Positions 36,367 to 45,151 are shown, numbered from the stretch's first letter. The stretch: DNA of 64,000 nt from Anaerocolumna xylanovorans DSM 12503 (GCF_900143645.1 NZ_FRFD01000008.1:183595-247594); one strand, 5' to 3'. The notes: a model not told the origin generated them from the letters alone. Program-made: numbers and translations.

Positions 36367-37183
36367 TACGGTAAAGGACAAGAGACCCTTATGTTTAAGC
36401 GGAAAAGGTGTTACCAAAGTGTTTGGATTTGGGGAGAAAAAAACCGTTGCAGTAGACCATGTAGACTTTGAATTCCATGAAGGAGAGCTGATATCTATTG
36501 TAGGAGAATCCGGCAGCGGTAAAACTACACTTAGCAAAATGCTTTTAGGCCTTAGCAGTACAACGGAAGGGGAAATTTTCTTTCAGGGAAAGCCCCGTGA
36601 CATAAAAACCAGAAAAAAGAAAAAGGAATACTGGAAGGATATTCAGGCAATTTTCCAGGACCCCTTTTCCTCCTACAATATCTTTTCCAAGATAGATACG
36701 GTACTTCTTGACTGCATTAATATGCGCGGAGGAAGAAGCCTTCCCATGGAGAAGAAAGTGGAAATGATAACAGAAGCCTGTAGTTTTGTAAATCTGAAGT
36801 TTGCAGAGCTTACGAACAAATACCCCTTTGAGCTCTCCGGAGGCCAAATGCAGCGGCTCATGATTGCACGAATCTTCCTGCTTAAGCCAAAGATATTATT
36901 GGCAGATGAGCCTACTTCAATGATTGATGCCTGCTCCCGTGCAACTATCCTTGACATGCTTTTACATCTTAGGGATGAAACCGGTATGACAATCATTTTT
37001 ATTACCCATGATATTGGTCTTGCCTATTATATATCAGACAGTGTTTATATCATGGAGCATGGCAAATTTGTTGAAAGAGGCACGGCAGATGAAGTTATCC
37101 TTCATTCGAAAGCTGCTTATACAAAAAGACTTATCAGCGATGTTCCAAAGATTTATGAGGAATGGGATTTGTCTACTGTATAG
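36359..37183 (+). CDS. ABC transporter ATP-binding protein, OppF/DppF type
   Basis: A 274-residue ATPase with Walker A GESGSGKTT, signature LSGGQMQR and Walker B ILLADEPTSMID. It is shorter than typical OppF (about 320) because the C-terminal cysteine-containing extension is missing. ATG 36359 is chosen because AGGGAGG lies nine bases upstream; an ATG at 36353 is too close to that site. It is the last gene of the importer operon and is followed by a terminator. Confidence 0.92.
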   Translation: MSDTVKDKRPLCLSGKGVTKVFGFGEKKTVAVDHVDFEFHEGELISIVGESGSGKTTLSKMLLGLSSTTEGEIFFQGKPRDIKTRKKKKEYWKDIQAIFQDPFSSYNIFSKIDTVLLDCINMRGGRSLPMEKKVEMITEACSFVNLKFAELTNKYPFELSGGQMQRLMIARIFLLKPKILLADEPTSMIDACSRATILDMLLHLRDETGMTIIFITHDIGLAYYISDSVYIMEHGKFVERGTADEVILHSKAAYTKRLISDVPKIYEEWDLSTV

Positions 37184-37198
37184 GTAGTAATAAAAGAA

Positions 37199-37247
37199 AG
37201 CTGTTTCAATACAACTGGAAGAAGAGTATTGGAACAGCTTATTTTTT
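37199..37247 (+). terminator. Rho-independent terminator after the Opp-type operon
   Basis: Stem AAGCTGTTTCAATAC/GTATTGGAACAGCTT followed by ATTTTTT. Confidence 0.88.
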
Positions 37248-37317
37248 AGGAAGCAATCATTATCAGGGACTCCTTTGCATATATTGAAGTAAATCTTCTA
37301 AATATAAGTTTGCAGTG

Positions 37318-37375
37318 TGAAAAATAAATTTTTCAGCTGTGTATGCAGGAATATCAAACCGAAGATTTGATATTC
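37318..37375 (+). repeat. Two-hairpin leader element, copy 3
   Basis: Hairpin A is TGAAAAAT/ATTTTTCA (37318-37335). Hairpin B is GAATATCAAACC/GATTTGATATTC (37349-37375, one mismatch). It ends 15 bases before the sleC ATG, immediately ahead of AAAGGAG. Confidence 0.7.
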
Positions 37376-37390
37376 ACAAAAGGAGTTAGA

Positions 37391-38665
37391 ATGAGCGATG
37401 ATAACTATAAAAAGATAAAGATTTATCCGGCACAGATGGGAACACAGAACTTCGGAAAACTTCAGGTGGATGTAACTACCGAACAGGGATTTCGTCCTAT
37501 TCCAAATGCCAGAATAACAATTACCTATACCGGTAATCCTGATACCCCCGTAGAAGAAGCTACGACGGATAGTTTGGGACGGACATCACAGATTGAATTA
37601 CCGGCACCGTCTCTTGATTATAGTCTTGATCCTGCTTCTGATGCACAGCCGTATTCAGAATATAATATCAATGTTTCCGCAGAAGGATTTGACAGTGTAG
37701 ATATAGACGGGTCGCAAATTTTGCCGGATGTCACGGCAATTCAGCCAATCACCTTAAGAGAGCAGCCGGGTACACAGCTCTTTGTTATACCACCCCATAC
37801 TCTGTTTGGCGATTACCCTCCCAAGATTGCAGAATCAGAGGTTAAACCCACCAGTGAAAGCGGCGAGATTGTTTTGTCGTCTGTTGTTATCCCGGAATTT
37901 GTAATTGTGCATGACGGGCCGCCTTCTGATACCAGTGCCCAGAATCATTATGTGCGTTACAGGGATTATATTAAAAATGTCGCTTCCAGTGAAATTTATG
38001 CTACGTGGCCGGCATCAACTATAACAGCCAATGTGCTTGCGATCATGTCATTTACCTTAAACCGTGTTTATACAGAATGGTATAGAAACAGAGGATATGA
38101 TTTTACGATAACCTCCTCCACTGCTTTTGACCATAAATGGATGAATGGAAGAAATGTATATGATACCATATCTCAGGCGGTGGATGAGGTATTTAACAAT
38201 TACCTGTCAAGGCCAAATATAAGGCAGCCGATACTGACACAATACTGTGACGGCAGAAACGTTACCTGTCCCGGCTGGATGACCCAATGGGGTTCAAAAG
38301 CTCTTGGAGACCAGGGATTGACAGCAATTCAAATATTAAGGAATTTTTATGGCGCCAATATGTATATTAATTCTGCAAATCAGGTGTCGGGAGTTCCTTC
38401 CTCCTGGCCCGGAGCCAATCTTACCATTGGGTCTCGGGGAGACAGCGTAAGACAAATGCAGGAGCAGTTAAATGCCATTGCGGCGGTGTACACGGCTGTT
38501 CCCGTAATAGCAGTGGATGGAGTATATGGACCGCAGACACAGGCGGCAGTAACGGCCTTTCAGCAAACCTTTGGGCTTCCTGCCACGGGAATCGTTGATT
38601 TACCTACCTGGTACAGAATATCAGGAATTTATGTTGCGGTAACAAGGATTGGAGAACTTAGTTAA
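37391..38665 (+). CDS. sleC: Spore cortex-lytic enzyme SleC
   Basis: A 424-residue protein matching clostridial SleC in length and domain order. An N-terminal transthyretin-like pro-domain (LQVDVTTEQGFRPIPNARIT) is followed by a SpoIID-like lytic transglycosylase domain. Its block YIKNVASSEIYATWPAS holds the probable catalytic Glu. Next come CPGWMTQWGSKALGDQG and a C-terminal peptidoglycan-binding domain (SRGDSVRQMQEQLNAI to the end). SleC is made as a zymogen in the spore and cut by Csp proteases at germination to degrade cortex peptidoglycan. A Csp-like protease gene lies 19 kb downstream. ATG 37391 has AAAGGAG; an earlier in-frame start lies inside the leader hairpin. Confidence 0.9.
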   Translation: MSDDNYKKIKIYPAQMGTQNFGKLQVDVTTEQGFRPIPNARITITYTGNPDTPVEEATTDSLGRTSQIELPAPSLDYSLDPASDAQPYSEYNINVSAEGFDSVDIDGSQILPDVTAIQPITLREQPGTQLFVIPPHTLFGDYPPKIAESEVKPTSESGEIVLSSVVIPEFVIVHDGPPSDTSAQNHYVRYRDYIKNVASSEIYATWPASTITANVLAIMSFTLNRVYTEWYRNRGYDFTITSSTAFDHKWMNGRNVYDTISQAVDEVFNNYLSRPNIRQPILTQYCDGRNVTCPGWMTQWGSKALGDQGLTAIQILRNFYGANMYINSANQVSGVPSSWPGANLTIGSRGDSVRQMQEQLNAIAAVYTAVPVIAVDGVYGPQTQAAVTAFQQTFGLPATGIVDLPTWYRISGIYVAVTRIGELS

Positions 38666-38671
38666 GGAGAT

Positions 38672-38726
38672 AAAAAGTCCCATTGTTTTTCTTCGTATAT
38701 CGAAGGCAAACAATGGGACTTTTTTG
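38672..38726 (+). terminator. Rho-independent terminator after sleC
   Basis: A long stem, AAAAAGTCCCATTGTTT/AAACAATGGGACTTTTTT, with an inner CTTCG/CGAAG stem. It isolates sleC from the peptide cluster. Confidence 0.88.
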
Positions 38727-38786
38727 TCTATAATTACAAAAGTCCCCAATGTAAGGAAAATGTAAGATGTTCGTTATGTAAACTTA

Positions 38787-38801
38787 AGGGAATAATTCCC
38801 T
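38787..38801 (+). promoter_or_regulatory. Perfect palindrome, candidate operator of the peptide cluster
   Basis: AGGGAATAATTCCCT is a perfect 15-base palindrome centred 29 bases upstream of the -35 hexamer midpoint of the cluster promoter. Its size suits a dimeric repressor or activator. No regulator gene is obvious within the cluster. Confidence 0.5.
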
Positions 38802-38819
38802 GTTATTATTTAGCAGAGA

Positions 38820-38848
38820 TTGACATAATATTCATTTTGAGCTATCAT
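38820..38848 (+). promoter_or_regulatory. Sigma-A promoter of the peptide cluster
   Basis: A consensus TTGACA -35, a 17-base spacer and a TATCAT -10, about 95 bases before the radical SAM ATG. The leader between them is A-rich and unstructured. Confidence 0.75.
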
Positions 38849-38942
38849 GCAATATAGGTAAAAAAATAGGAAATAAGGAAAAATATTGAAAAAATACAAT
38901 GAATAAACAATATAATCAATTACTTCTGGAGAGGAAAACTAT

Positions 38943-40379
38943 ATGGAGCAAAAACCATTTATTAAGCTGTTCAGTACAATCAATTCAAATTATTTTTATG
39001 ATGTAAACAAAAATGAAGTTATAGCCGTAAAGGATGATACATGGCTGATTCTTAATAATGTGATGGAAAATGGGGAGAGCCTTAAGGATTATAAGCTGAA
39101 TGAGCGGGGGTATTCAGAAATCAACAGTTTAATCCAAAAGGGATATTTATCCGGCAACAGGGTTAAAGAAATTGAACACTCAAACTGCGGGAATATTGAG
39201 ACCACTCTGGAAAGAAGGATGCAGAAGATAACGCTGCAATTAACGCAGAACTGTAATTTCCGCTGCAGTTATTGCCATTATACTTCCAATGACGGTTCCC
39301 AGAGGAAGCATTCCAATAAAAAAATGAACATTGAGACAGCGAAGGATGCCATTCTGTTTTTGAAGGAGCATTCCATGGACAGCCCCGAGGTATACATAGG
39401 ATTTTATGGTGGTGAGCCATTATTGGAATTTGAAATGATGAAGGAAATAGTCCGTTTTGCCGGAGATACTTTTTTCGGTAAGAAAATCAATTATACCATT
39501 ACGACAAACTCAGTGCTGCTAAGTGATGAAGTAATTGAGTTTTTTATAAAATATCAGATCAGTGTTGTAATCAGCCTTGACGGGCCGAAAGAAATTAATG
39601 ACTGCAATCGGGTATTTGCCGGAAGCGGACAGGGAACCTTTGATGCCATTATTAAAAAGGTAAAATACATTTATGACAATTATCCCAAGTTCTATAAAGA
39701 ACTGTCCATTAATATGGTTATGAATCCGGAACACGACTTTGAAGTGATTCACAGCATTTTTAAGGATTATCCGTTTTTGAAGAAGATAAATATTATGTCA
39801 ACTGTTATAGATGATGTGGGAGCTTTGAAAAAGAACAGTTATTCAGAAAATTATAGTAAGGAAGTAGCTTACCAGGAGTTTCTGGCATATTTAAGCGTTA
39901 TGCACAGGCTTCCGGCCTCTAAATTATATCCGACCACAGCCAGGAAAGTGGTGGGAATACAGGAGATAGGAAAGCATTTTACGGAAAGGGAAAGATTACC
40001 GGAAAAAGCAGCTCCGGGAGGGCAGTGCAATCCGGGAGAAGTAAGGTTAATGGTTACGGCTGAAGGAGATTTCATTGTCTGTGAGAGGGTAAATGAGATA
40101 TCCGACTGTATGGTTATAGGTAATTTAAAGAGCGGGGTTGACGTTAATAAGGTAAAAGCTTTACTGAACGTAGCAAAGGTAACAGAAGAAAAATGTATCG
40201 ACTGCTGGGCTTTCAGCGGCTGCAATCTGTGCGCAAAATATGCAGACCAGAACGGCAGACTGGCCAAGGAAGAAAGGTTAAAGCATTGTAACCGTTCCCG
40301 GAATAATTTTCTTAATATACTGAAGGAAAAAGCACTCTTAATGGAAGCGGCAGAATGTTATGGGCAGGCATCCATGTAA
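38943..40379 (+). CDS. SPASM radical SAM peptide maturase (CcpM-like)
   Basis: A 478-residue enzyme. After an N-terminal region of about 95 residues, likely a precursor-binding domain, the radical SAM motif is CNFRCSYC (Cys104, Cys108, Cys111). The SAM-contact loop is FYGGEPLLEFEMM. The C-terminal SPASM region has cysteines in GGQCNPGE, FIVCERVN, CIDCWAFSGCNLC and KHCNRSR that would hold auxiliary iron-sulfur clusters. It is the first gene of a cluster with Cys-rich precursors, so it probably installs thioether or other radical-made links. The arrangement matches the maturase of the Clo7bot system (TIGR04068, CcpM), recalled from family knowledge. Confidence 0.9.
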   Translation: MEQKPFIKLFSTINSNYFYDVNKNEVIAVKDDTWLILNNVMENGESLKDYKLNERGYSEINSLIQKGYLSGNRVKEIEHSNCGNIETTLERRMQKITLQLTQNCNFRCSYCHYTSNDGSQRKHSNKKMNIETAKDAILFLKEHSMDSPEVYIGFYGGEPLLEFEMMKEIVRFAGDTFFGKKINYTITTNSVLLSDEVIEFFIKYQISVVISLDGPKEINDCNRVFAGSGQGTFDAIIKKVKYIYDNYPKFYKELSINMVMNPEHDFEVIHSIFKDYPFLKKINIMSTVIDDVGALKKNSYSENYSKEVAYQEFLAYLSVMHRLPASKLYPTTARKVVGIQEIGKHFTERERLPEKAAPGGQCNPGEVRLMVTAEGDFIVCERVNEISDCMVIGNLKSGVDVNKVKALLNVAKVTEEKCIDCWAFSGCNLCAKYADQNGRLAKEERLKHCNRSRNNFLNILKEKALLMEAAECYGQASM

Positions 40380-40400
40380 GAAAGAGAAGAGGGAGAACAA

Positions 40401-41516
40401 ATGAAAAACGTTGTTTTGTATCCATTTACGCCAGATGACATGGCAATTGTCAGATTTCATTCAAGATGGAATAAAAAGTACAGGATTAATGCCGTAGTAT
40501 CACCAAGGGGCCTTAGCTACGGAGGAAAGGATATCTCGGTTGCAGACAACCGGAAAGAAGCCGGTCTGATAGTACAGGATGATTTAGATAAGGTATTGGA
40601 TGAAAATGAAGGTTTGTTTATTCCATCCGGGGATAGCAGGGAGACTGTCTATTCCGGCATATGGAATATTATGTGTGAGACGGCTAAGAAAGGTAAGGAT
40701 ATTGTATGCAGTATTAATCTTACCCAAAGACAGTTTAGTGAAATAAAGAATCTATGTAAGGAGAATAGAAGTACATTTATTTACTGCCCTATGGAGAAGA
40801 GCCGTTGGACTACAAGTACTATAACAGGCAGATACCATCCGTCGGTTCCCGTTATATTTGTAGGGAATCTTGTTGCGGAAGCAAATACCTTTGAAGTGAC
40901 ACTAGAAATAGCAAACAGGTTTATGCAGGATGGTTACAAAGTCTCGGTAATTGGAGACAGACCGGAACTGAACCTGTATGGTTTTCACGGTTCCTCCCTT
41001 CTGGCAGATTTATCCCATGGAAAAATAATTGGAAATGATATTGCAATGGCAATTACACTGCTGAACCATTACATCCATTATGTGGAGTCTAATGATAATC
41101 CGGATGTGATATTAATACAGGTACCCGGGGGAATGCTGGATACGCCGGATTTTCCAAATGAATGCGGGGTATATGCGTATATCTTATCCAGAGTATTACA
41201 GCCGGATTATTTTATAGGGTGTTCGCTTTTGGGAAAAGCGCGAAGAAAAGAAATTCAATTTATAAATGAGGAAATTGAACGGAGATTTGGATACCCGGTT
41301 GACTGTATTCATCTGTCGAATAAGTCGGTGAGCACAGAGTCTTCTTTACAAAAGCATAAGATGGAATTTATCTATTATCCTGTAGAGAAAGCCTATGAAG
41401 AAATAACAAAGATGCAGGGAGAAATTCCGGTATATCATTTATTGGAAAAAGAGCACTTGGAACATATGTATCAAAATATGCTGGAAAAGCTCTCCGGTCA
41501 GAAGAATATAGACTAA
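40401..41516 (+). CDS. Peptide maturation system protein, TIGR04066-like
   Basis: A 371-residue soluble protein located between the maturase and the carrier-related gene, the position typical of the TIGR04066 family of Clo7bot clusters. A central segment, GNLVAEANTFEVTLEIANRF (from Gly155), looks like a P-loop NTPase strand-loop-helix in which the usual GKT is ANT (Asn162). Later VILIQVPGGMLDTPDF resembles a Walker B-type strand. This suggests a degenerate NTPase fold, which is my inference. AGGGAGA lies six bases before the ATG. The biochemical role is unknown. Confidence 0.72.
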   Translation: MKNVVLYPFTPDDMAIVRFHSRWNKKYRINAVVSPRGLSYGGKDISVADNRKEAGLIVQDDLDKVLDENEGLFIPSGDSRETVYSGIWNIMCETAKKGKDIVCSINLTQRQFSEIKNLCKENRSTFIYCPMEKSRWTTSTITGRYHPSVPVIFVGNLVAEANTFEVTLEIANRFMQDGYKVSVIGDRPELNLYGFHGSSLLADLSHGKIIGNDIAMAITLLNHYIHYVESNDNPDVILIQVPGGMLDTPDFPNECGVYAYILSRVLQPDYFIGCSLLGKARRKEIQFINEEIERRFGYPVDCIHLSNKSVSTESSLQKHKMEFIYYPVEKAYEEITKMQGEIPVYHLLEKEHLEHMYQNMLEKLSGQKNID

Positions 41517-41541
41517 TGCATAGTGAAATACAGGAGGAAAA

Positions 41542-41811
41542 ATGAAAAACGAAGATATGAAGGACAGAATATATACGGTAATATCAAAGTTTAAAAGCAA
41601 TATGACTCCGGCAATGTGGGAAGATGGAAAACAGGAAGCATTAACAGGCAGCTACTGGGGTCTATCTGCAATTGATATGACCTATTTGTTTCTGGAAATA
41701 GAAAAAGAATTTGAAGTAACATTCCAGGCAGATAAACTTGTAAATTATGAGTTTGGCACGTTGACAGGTATTGAAAAAATACTTAGGAAAGAACTCGGTC
41801 TTAGGCAGTAA
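41542..41811 (+). CDS. Acyl-carrier-related protein of the peptide system (TIGR04069-like)
   Basis: An 89-residue protein with the four-helix pattern of acyl carrier proteins (IDMTYLFLEIEKEFEV matches helix II). The usual phosphopantetheine motif DSLD reads SAID (Ser42-Ala43-Ile44-Asp45), with alanine at the attachment position, so ordinary 4'-phosphopantetheinylation looks doubtful. AGGAGG lies six bases before the ATG. It directly precedes the first precursor. Two truncated remnants of its 3' half occur at 43555 and 45208 because the tandem repeat unit starts inside this gene. Confidence 0.75.
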   Translation: MKNEDMKDRIYTVISKFKSNMTPAMWEDGKQEALTGSYWGLSAIDMTYLFLEIEKEFEVTFQADKLVNYEFGTLTGIEKILRKELGLRQ

Positions 41812-41853
41812 TGCTTTAAGATAAACTTTAAGGATAAGAATGGAGGAAATGTT

Positions 41854-42054
41854 ATGAAGAAGCTGGTTAGAAGAGCAACAAATGAAAGGGAAAGTATGAT
41901 TGAGTTTTCTGTATGCCTATGTGGGTGCCCTTGCTCAGGAAATTGTAGCTGCCCGCCTATTCCGACTCATCAAATTGGTATTGGTGTCAGAGAACAGACT
42001 AAGGACAGCTCTGGTGGAAGTACAGCTGGTTCTGCGGGAACATACCAACATTAA
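41854..42054 (+). CDS. Cys-rich RiPP precursor peptide 1 (Clo7bot-like)
   Basis: A 66-residue peptide. The charged leader (KKLVRRATNERESMIEF) is followed by a core with six cysteines at 21, 23, 25, 27, 31 and 33 (CLCGCPCSGNCSC), then PPIPTHQIGIGVREQ and a Gly/Ser-rich tail. A strong GGAGG lies eight bases before the ATG. It follows the carrier-related gene. The probable substrate of the radical SAM maturase, it is then cut by the cluster subtilase and exported. The long tail after the core suggests C-terminal trimming or a follower. Confidence 0.82.
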   Translation: MKKLVRRATNERESMIEFSVCLCGCPCSGNCSCPPIPTHQIGIGVREQTKDSSGGSTAGSAGTYQH

Positions 42055-42083
42055 TGAGTGACAGATAATTATACTTAGAAATT

Positions 42084-42122
42084 GATAACTCCGATATCAA
42101 TTTGTTTGATATGGGAGTTATC
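42084..42122 (+). promoter_or_regulatory. Conserved hairpin between precursor 1 and lipoprotein 1
   Basis: GATAACTCC pairs with GGAGTTATC, with inner ATATCA/TGATAT. No T run follows. The stem is conserved in units 2 and 3, so it probably tunes the precursor-to-lipoprotein mRNA ratio. Confidence 0.65.
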
Positions 42123-42141
42123 AGTCATAAGGAGAGAAAAG

Positions 42142-43467
42142 ATGTTGAATAAGAAGGTATTAATATTTTCTTTGGGGATTTTGTTGGTAATTCCATACCT
42201 GTCAGGTTGTTCTAGTGAAGTAAAGCAAACAGATAAAGAACTTACTGTCTACATAGGCCACAGAGAAACTGAAATGAAAAATGCAGTTGCAGCATATGAA
42301 CAGAAGTATCCTGAAGTAAAAGTAAATGTAATCGAATCAAAATTAACGGATGGTTCAGATGAACAGGCTAAATTAGATGAAGAATCTTCTTTTCTATCGG
42401 AACTGATGAATGGCAAAGGAGCAGATGTATTTCTAATTCGTGATTTTTGGGATATGGATAAAATTAAGGAATCGGGAATGCTTGCTGATATAAATAAGTT
42501 TTATAAGAAAGATAATTCCCTTGAAAAAGAAAATTATCAACAGGTAGTGATGGATTCTGGGTTATACAAAGGCAAAAGGCTCTATATACCTGTTAATTAC
42601 AGTATACCATTATTATTAAGTACGAAGTCTACCTTGGAAAAGGAAGACTTTCATGTCGAAAGCTGCAAAGACTTTGTATCTTTTTGTAAAGAGACAGACA
42701 GGTGGAGAAAGCACAAAAGCTCGGGGCGAAGATTGTTTCGTATGGATGTTACAGCTACGAAAAGTATAATATGGTCTGGTTATGAACCAGTAGACTTTAA
42801 TAAGAGGAAAATTAATCTGGAATCTGAGGAGATAAAGGAATATTTTGAATGGTGTAAGTTGGCAAGGGAACAGAAGGAAGCAATGGATATTTATGGCGGA
42901 TTAGAAGGAGCGGCTTCTTTGCGGGACGGAAAAATCTTATTTGAAAACGAAGGCTATTATCTCCCGTATGATGAGATAGTGATGAATAGTAGGGCAATAA
43001 GCAGTTTTGATGAACCTGTACTGCTTCCGGTACGAAATTTAACTGGCGGAATAACAGCAATTATACAAACTGCAGTTGGAGTAAGGGGAAATAGTGTCAA
43101 TAAACAAAATGCTTATAACTTTATTAAAGTCTTGCTAAGCGATGAAGTTCAGAAGGCACCGGGAACTCAGGTTAAAGGAGCAATACCTGTATCTTATAAA
43201 GTAATGGAGGATATTGTATATCCACCTACAAGTAAGAGTACCTTTGGTGAAGAAATTAATGGTTTCCCTAAAATATGTCCTGAGTTTACCAAAGAACAGC
43301 AGGAAGAATATATGAAGTATACAAAGGAAATTAACAAAGCATGTTTTAATCCAAAATGGAGAGGAAAATTAATGGAGGCAATGCAGCCTTATTTAAAGGG
43401 TGAAATGTCCTATGAAAAATGTATAAAACAGGCCAAAGAGCAGGTTGAGCTTTATTTGTCGGAATAA
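42142..43467 (+). CDS. Family 1 solute-binding lipoprotein, copy 1
   Basis: A 441-residue lipoprotein. The signal peptide ends in YLSGC. The mature part follows the sugar-binder pattern (ELTVYIGHRETEMKNAV, then FLSELMNGKGADVFLI). AAGGAG lies seven bases before the ATG at 42142; an earlier in-frame start at 42082 runs through the hairpin and is rejected. It is the first of four tandem paralogues, each originally paired with a precursor. The two MalF/MalG-type permeases at 49.4-51.1 kb are its likely membrane partners. The ligand could be a sugar or the matured peptide itself. Confidence 0.85.
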   Translation: MLNKKVLIFSLGILLVIPYLSGCSSEVKQTDKELTVYIGHRETEMKNAVAAYEQKYPEVKVNVIESKLTDGSDEQAKLDEESSFLSELMNGKGADVFLIRDFWDMDKIKESGMLADINKFYKKDNSLEKENYQQVVMDSGLYKGKRLYIPVNYSIPLLLSTKSTLEKEDFHVESCKDFVSFCKETDRWRKHKSSGRRLFRMDVTATKSIIWSGYEPVDFNKRKINLESEEIKEYFEWCKLAREQKEAMDIYGGLEGAASLRDGKILFENEGYYLPYDEIVMNSRAISSFDEPVLLPVRNLTGGITAIIQTAVGVRGNSVNKQNAYNFIKVLLSDEVQKAPGTQVKGAIPVSYKVMEDIVYPPTSKSTFGEEINGFPKICPEFTKEQQEEYMKYTKEINKACFNPKWRGKLMEAMQPYLKGEMSYEKCIKQAKEQVELYLSE

Positions 43468-43554
43468 CATGCACAGCGGGTATGAGGTGTAGCCTAAATA
43501 CCGTTTGCAGGAGAAAGTTAAAATGATAAAGAAAAGAACTGTTTATTTCTGGAA

Positions 43555-43738
43555 GTGGAAAAAAAATTTGGAATAACATTGCGAGCAGATAAACTTGTAA
43601 ATTATGAGTATGGCGCGTTAACAGGTACTTGCAATTGTCCGCCTATTCCGACCCATCAGATTGGCATTGGAGTTAGGGAACAGGCTAAGGACAGCTCAGC
43701 AGCAAGTGTAATTCAATCCGTTGAGAATATCCGCTTAA
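43555..43738 (+). pseudogene. Carrier-precursor fusion remnant (broken precursor of unit 2)
   Basis: The frame from GTG 43555 first matches the carrier protein (ADKLVNYEYGALTG) and then jumps into the precursor core (TCNCPPIPTHQIGIGVREQ). The junction falls at ACAGGT/ACAGGC, which both parents share. The precursor leader and four of the six core cysteines are lost. The carrier part is also frameshifted upstream, and an extra base near 43720 shifts the end past its expected stop at 43736. It is unlikely to make a functional peptide. Confidence 0.8.
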
Positions 43739-43769
43739 AGAATGGCTGGCAATTATATTTAGAGCTTGA

Positions 43770-43804
43770 TAACTCCTGTAGCAGCCTGTTTGGTATGGGA
43801 GTTA
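43770..43804 (+). promoter_or_regulatory. Conserved hairpin of unit 2
   Basis: TAACTCC pairs with GGAGTTA across a 21-base loop, matching the hairpins at 42084 and 45616. It lies 24 bases before lipoprotein 2. Confidence 0.6.
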
Positions 43805-43828
43805 ATGGCCATAAGAAGAGGAATTATA

Positions 43829-45151
43829 ATGAAAAAAAATATAATAATACTTTCTTTAATAAGTTCATTGGCAATCTTATATTTGTCGGGCTGTTCTGGT
43901 GAAGTTAAACAGACCAATAAGGAACTAACAGTATACATAGGGCACAGAGAATCCGAGATGAAAAATGCAGTTGCAGCATATGAACAGAAGTATCCTGAAG
44001 TAAAAGTAAATGTTATCGAATCTAAATTAACGGATAAATTGAATGAACAGGCTACATTAGATGAAGAATCTTCTTTTTTGTCGGAATTGATGAATGGTAA
44101 AGGAGCAGATGTTTTCCTGATTCGTGATTTTTGGGATATGGATAAAATCAAGAAAACTGGAATGCTTGCCGATTTAAGTGAGTTTTATGATAAGGATACT
44201 GAACTTGACAAAGAAAATTATCAGCAGACAGTGATGGATTCTGCGTTATATGAAGGGAAAAGGCTATATATACCGATTAACTATAGTATGCCCTTATTAT
44301 TAAGTACCAAGTCTGCTTTGGAAAAAGAGGACTTTAATGTTCAAAACTGTAAGGATTTTGTAAGCTTTCTGAAAGAAACAGAAAAATGGAGAGAGCATAA
44401 AAGTCCAGAGCGAAGATTATTTAGAATGGATATTACAGCTACTAATAGTATAATATGGGCTGGTTATGATTTGGTAGATTTTAATACAAAAAAAATTAAT
44501 TTGGATTCAGAAGATATAAAAGAATATTTTGAGTGGTGCAAGAAGGTCAGGGCAGAGGATAAGGCGAATTATATTTTTGGTAATTTGGAAGGAGCCGCCG
44601 CATTAAAGAACGGGGAAATTCTATTTGAGAATGAAACTATGTATAATCCTTATGATGACATGGTAATGAATATAAGAGCAATCAATACCTTTGATGAACC
44701 GGTACTGCTTCCGGTACGAAATTTAACTGGTGGAATAACGGCAAATATACAAACTGCAGTTGGAGTAAGAGGAAACAGTGCTAATAAACAAAATGCTTAT
44801 AATTTTATTAAAGTTTTGTTAAGTGATGAAGTCCAGAAAGCACCGGGGACACAGTTTAAAGGAGCAATACCGGTATCTTATAAAGTAATGGAGGATATTG
44901 TATATCCGCCTGGAAGTAACAGTACCTTTGGGGAAGAAATCCATGGTTTTCCTATAGTATGTCCTGAGTTTACCAAAGAGCAGCAGGATGAGTACATGAA
45001 GTATACAAAAGAAATTAACATGGCATGTTTCCGGCCAAAGTGGAGAGACAAATTAATGGAAGCAATGCAGCCTTATTTAAAGGGTGAAATGTCTTATGAT
45101 GAATGTATAAAGCAGGCCAAAGAACAAGTTGAGCTTTATTTGTCTGAATAA
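43829..45151 (+). CDS. Family 1 solute-binding lipoprotein, copy 2
   Basis: A 440-residue paralogue with lipobox YLSGC. It is closest to copy 1 at both ends (HRESEMKNAVAAYEQKYPEV; GEMSYDECIKQAKEQVELY) and differs more in the middle (YIFGNLEGAAALKNGEILFE). ATG 43829 has AGAGG upstream. Its paired precursor is a pseudogene, yet this lipoprotein is intact, which suggests a function independent of its own precursor or a recent loss. Confidence 0.85.
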   Translation: MKKNIIILSLISSLAILYLSGCSGEVKQTNKELTVYIGHRESEMKNAVAAYEQKYPEVKVNVIESKLTDKLNEQATLDEESSFLSELMNGKGADVFLIRDFWDMDKIKKTGMLADLSEFYDKDTELDKENYQQTVMDSALYEGKRLYIPINYSMPLLLSTKSALEKEDFNVQNCKDFVSFLKETEKWREHKSPERRLFRMDITATNSIIWAGYDLVDFNTKKINLDSEDIKEYFEWCKKVRAEDKANYIFGNLEGAAALKNGEILFENETMYNPYDDMVMNIRAINTFDEPVLLPVRNLTGGITANIQTAVGVRGNSANKQNAYNFIKVLLSDEVQKAPGTQFKGAIPVSYKVMEDIVYPPGSNSTFGEEIHGFPIVCPEFTKEQQDEYMKYTKEINMACFRPKWRDKLMEAMQPYLKGEMSYDECIKQAKEQVELYLSE

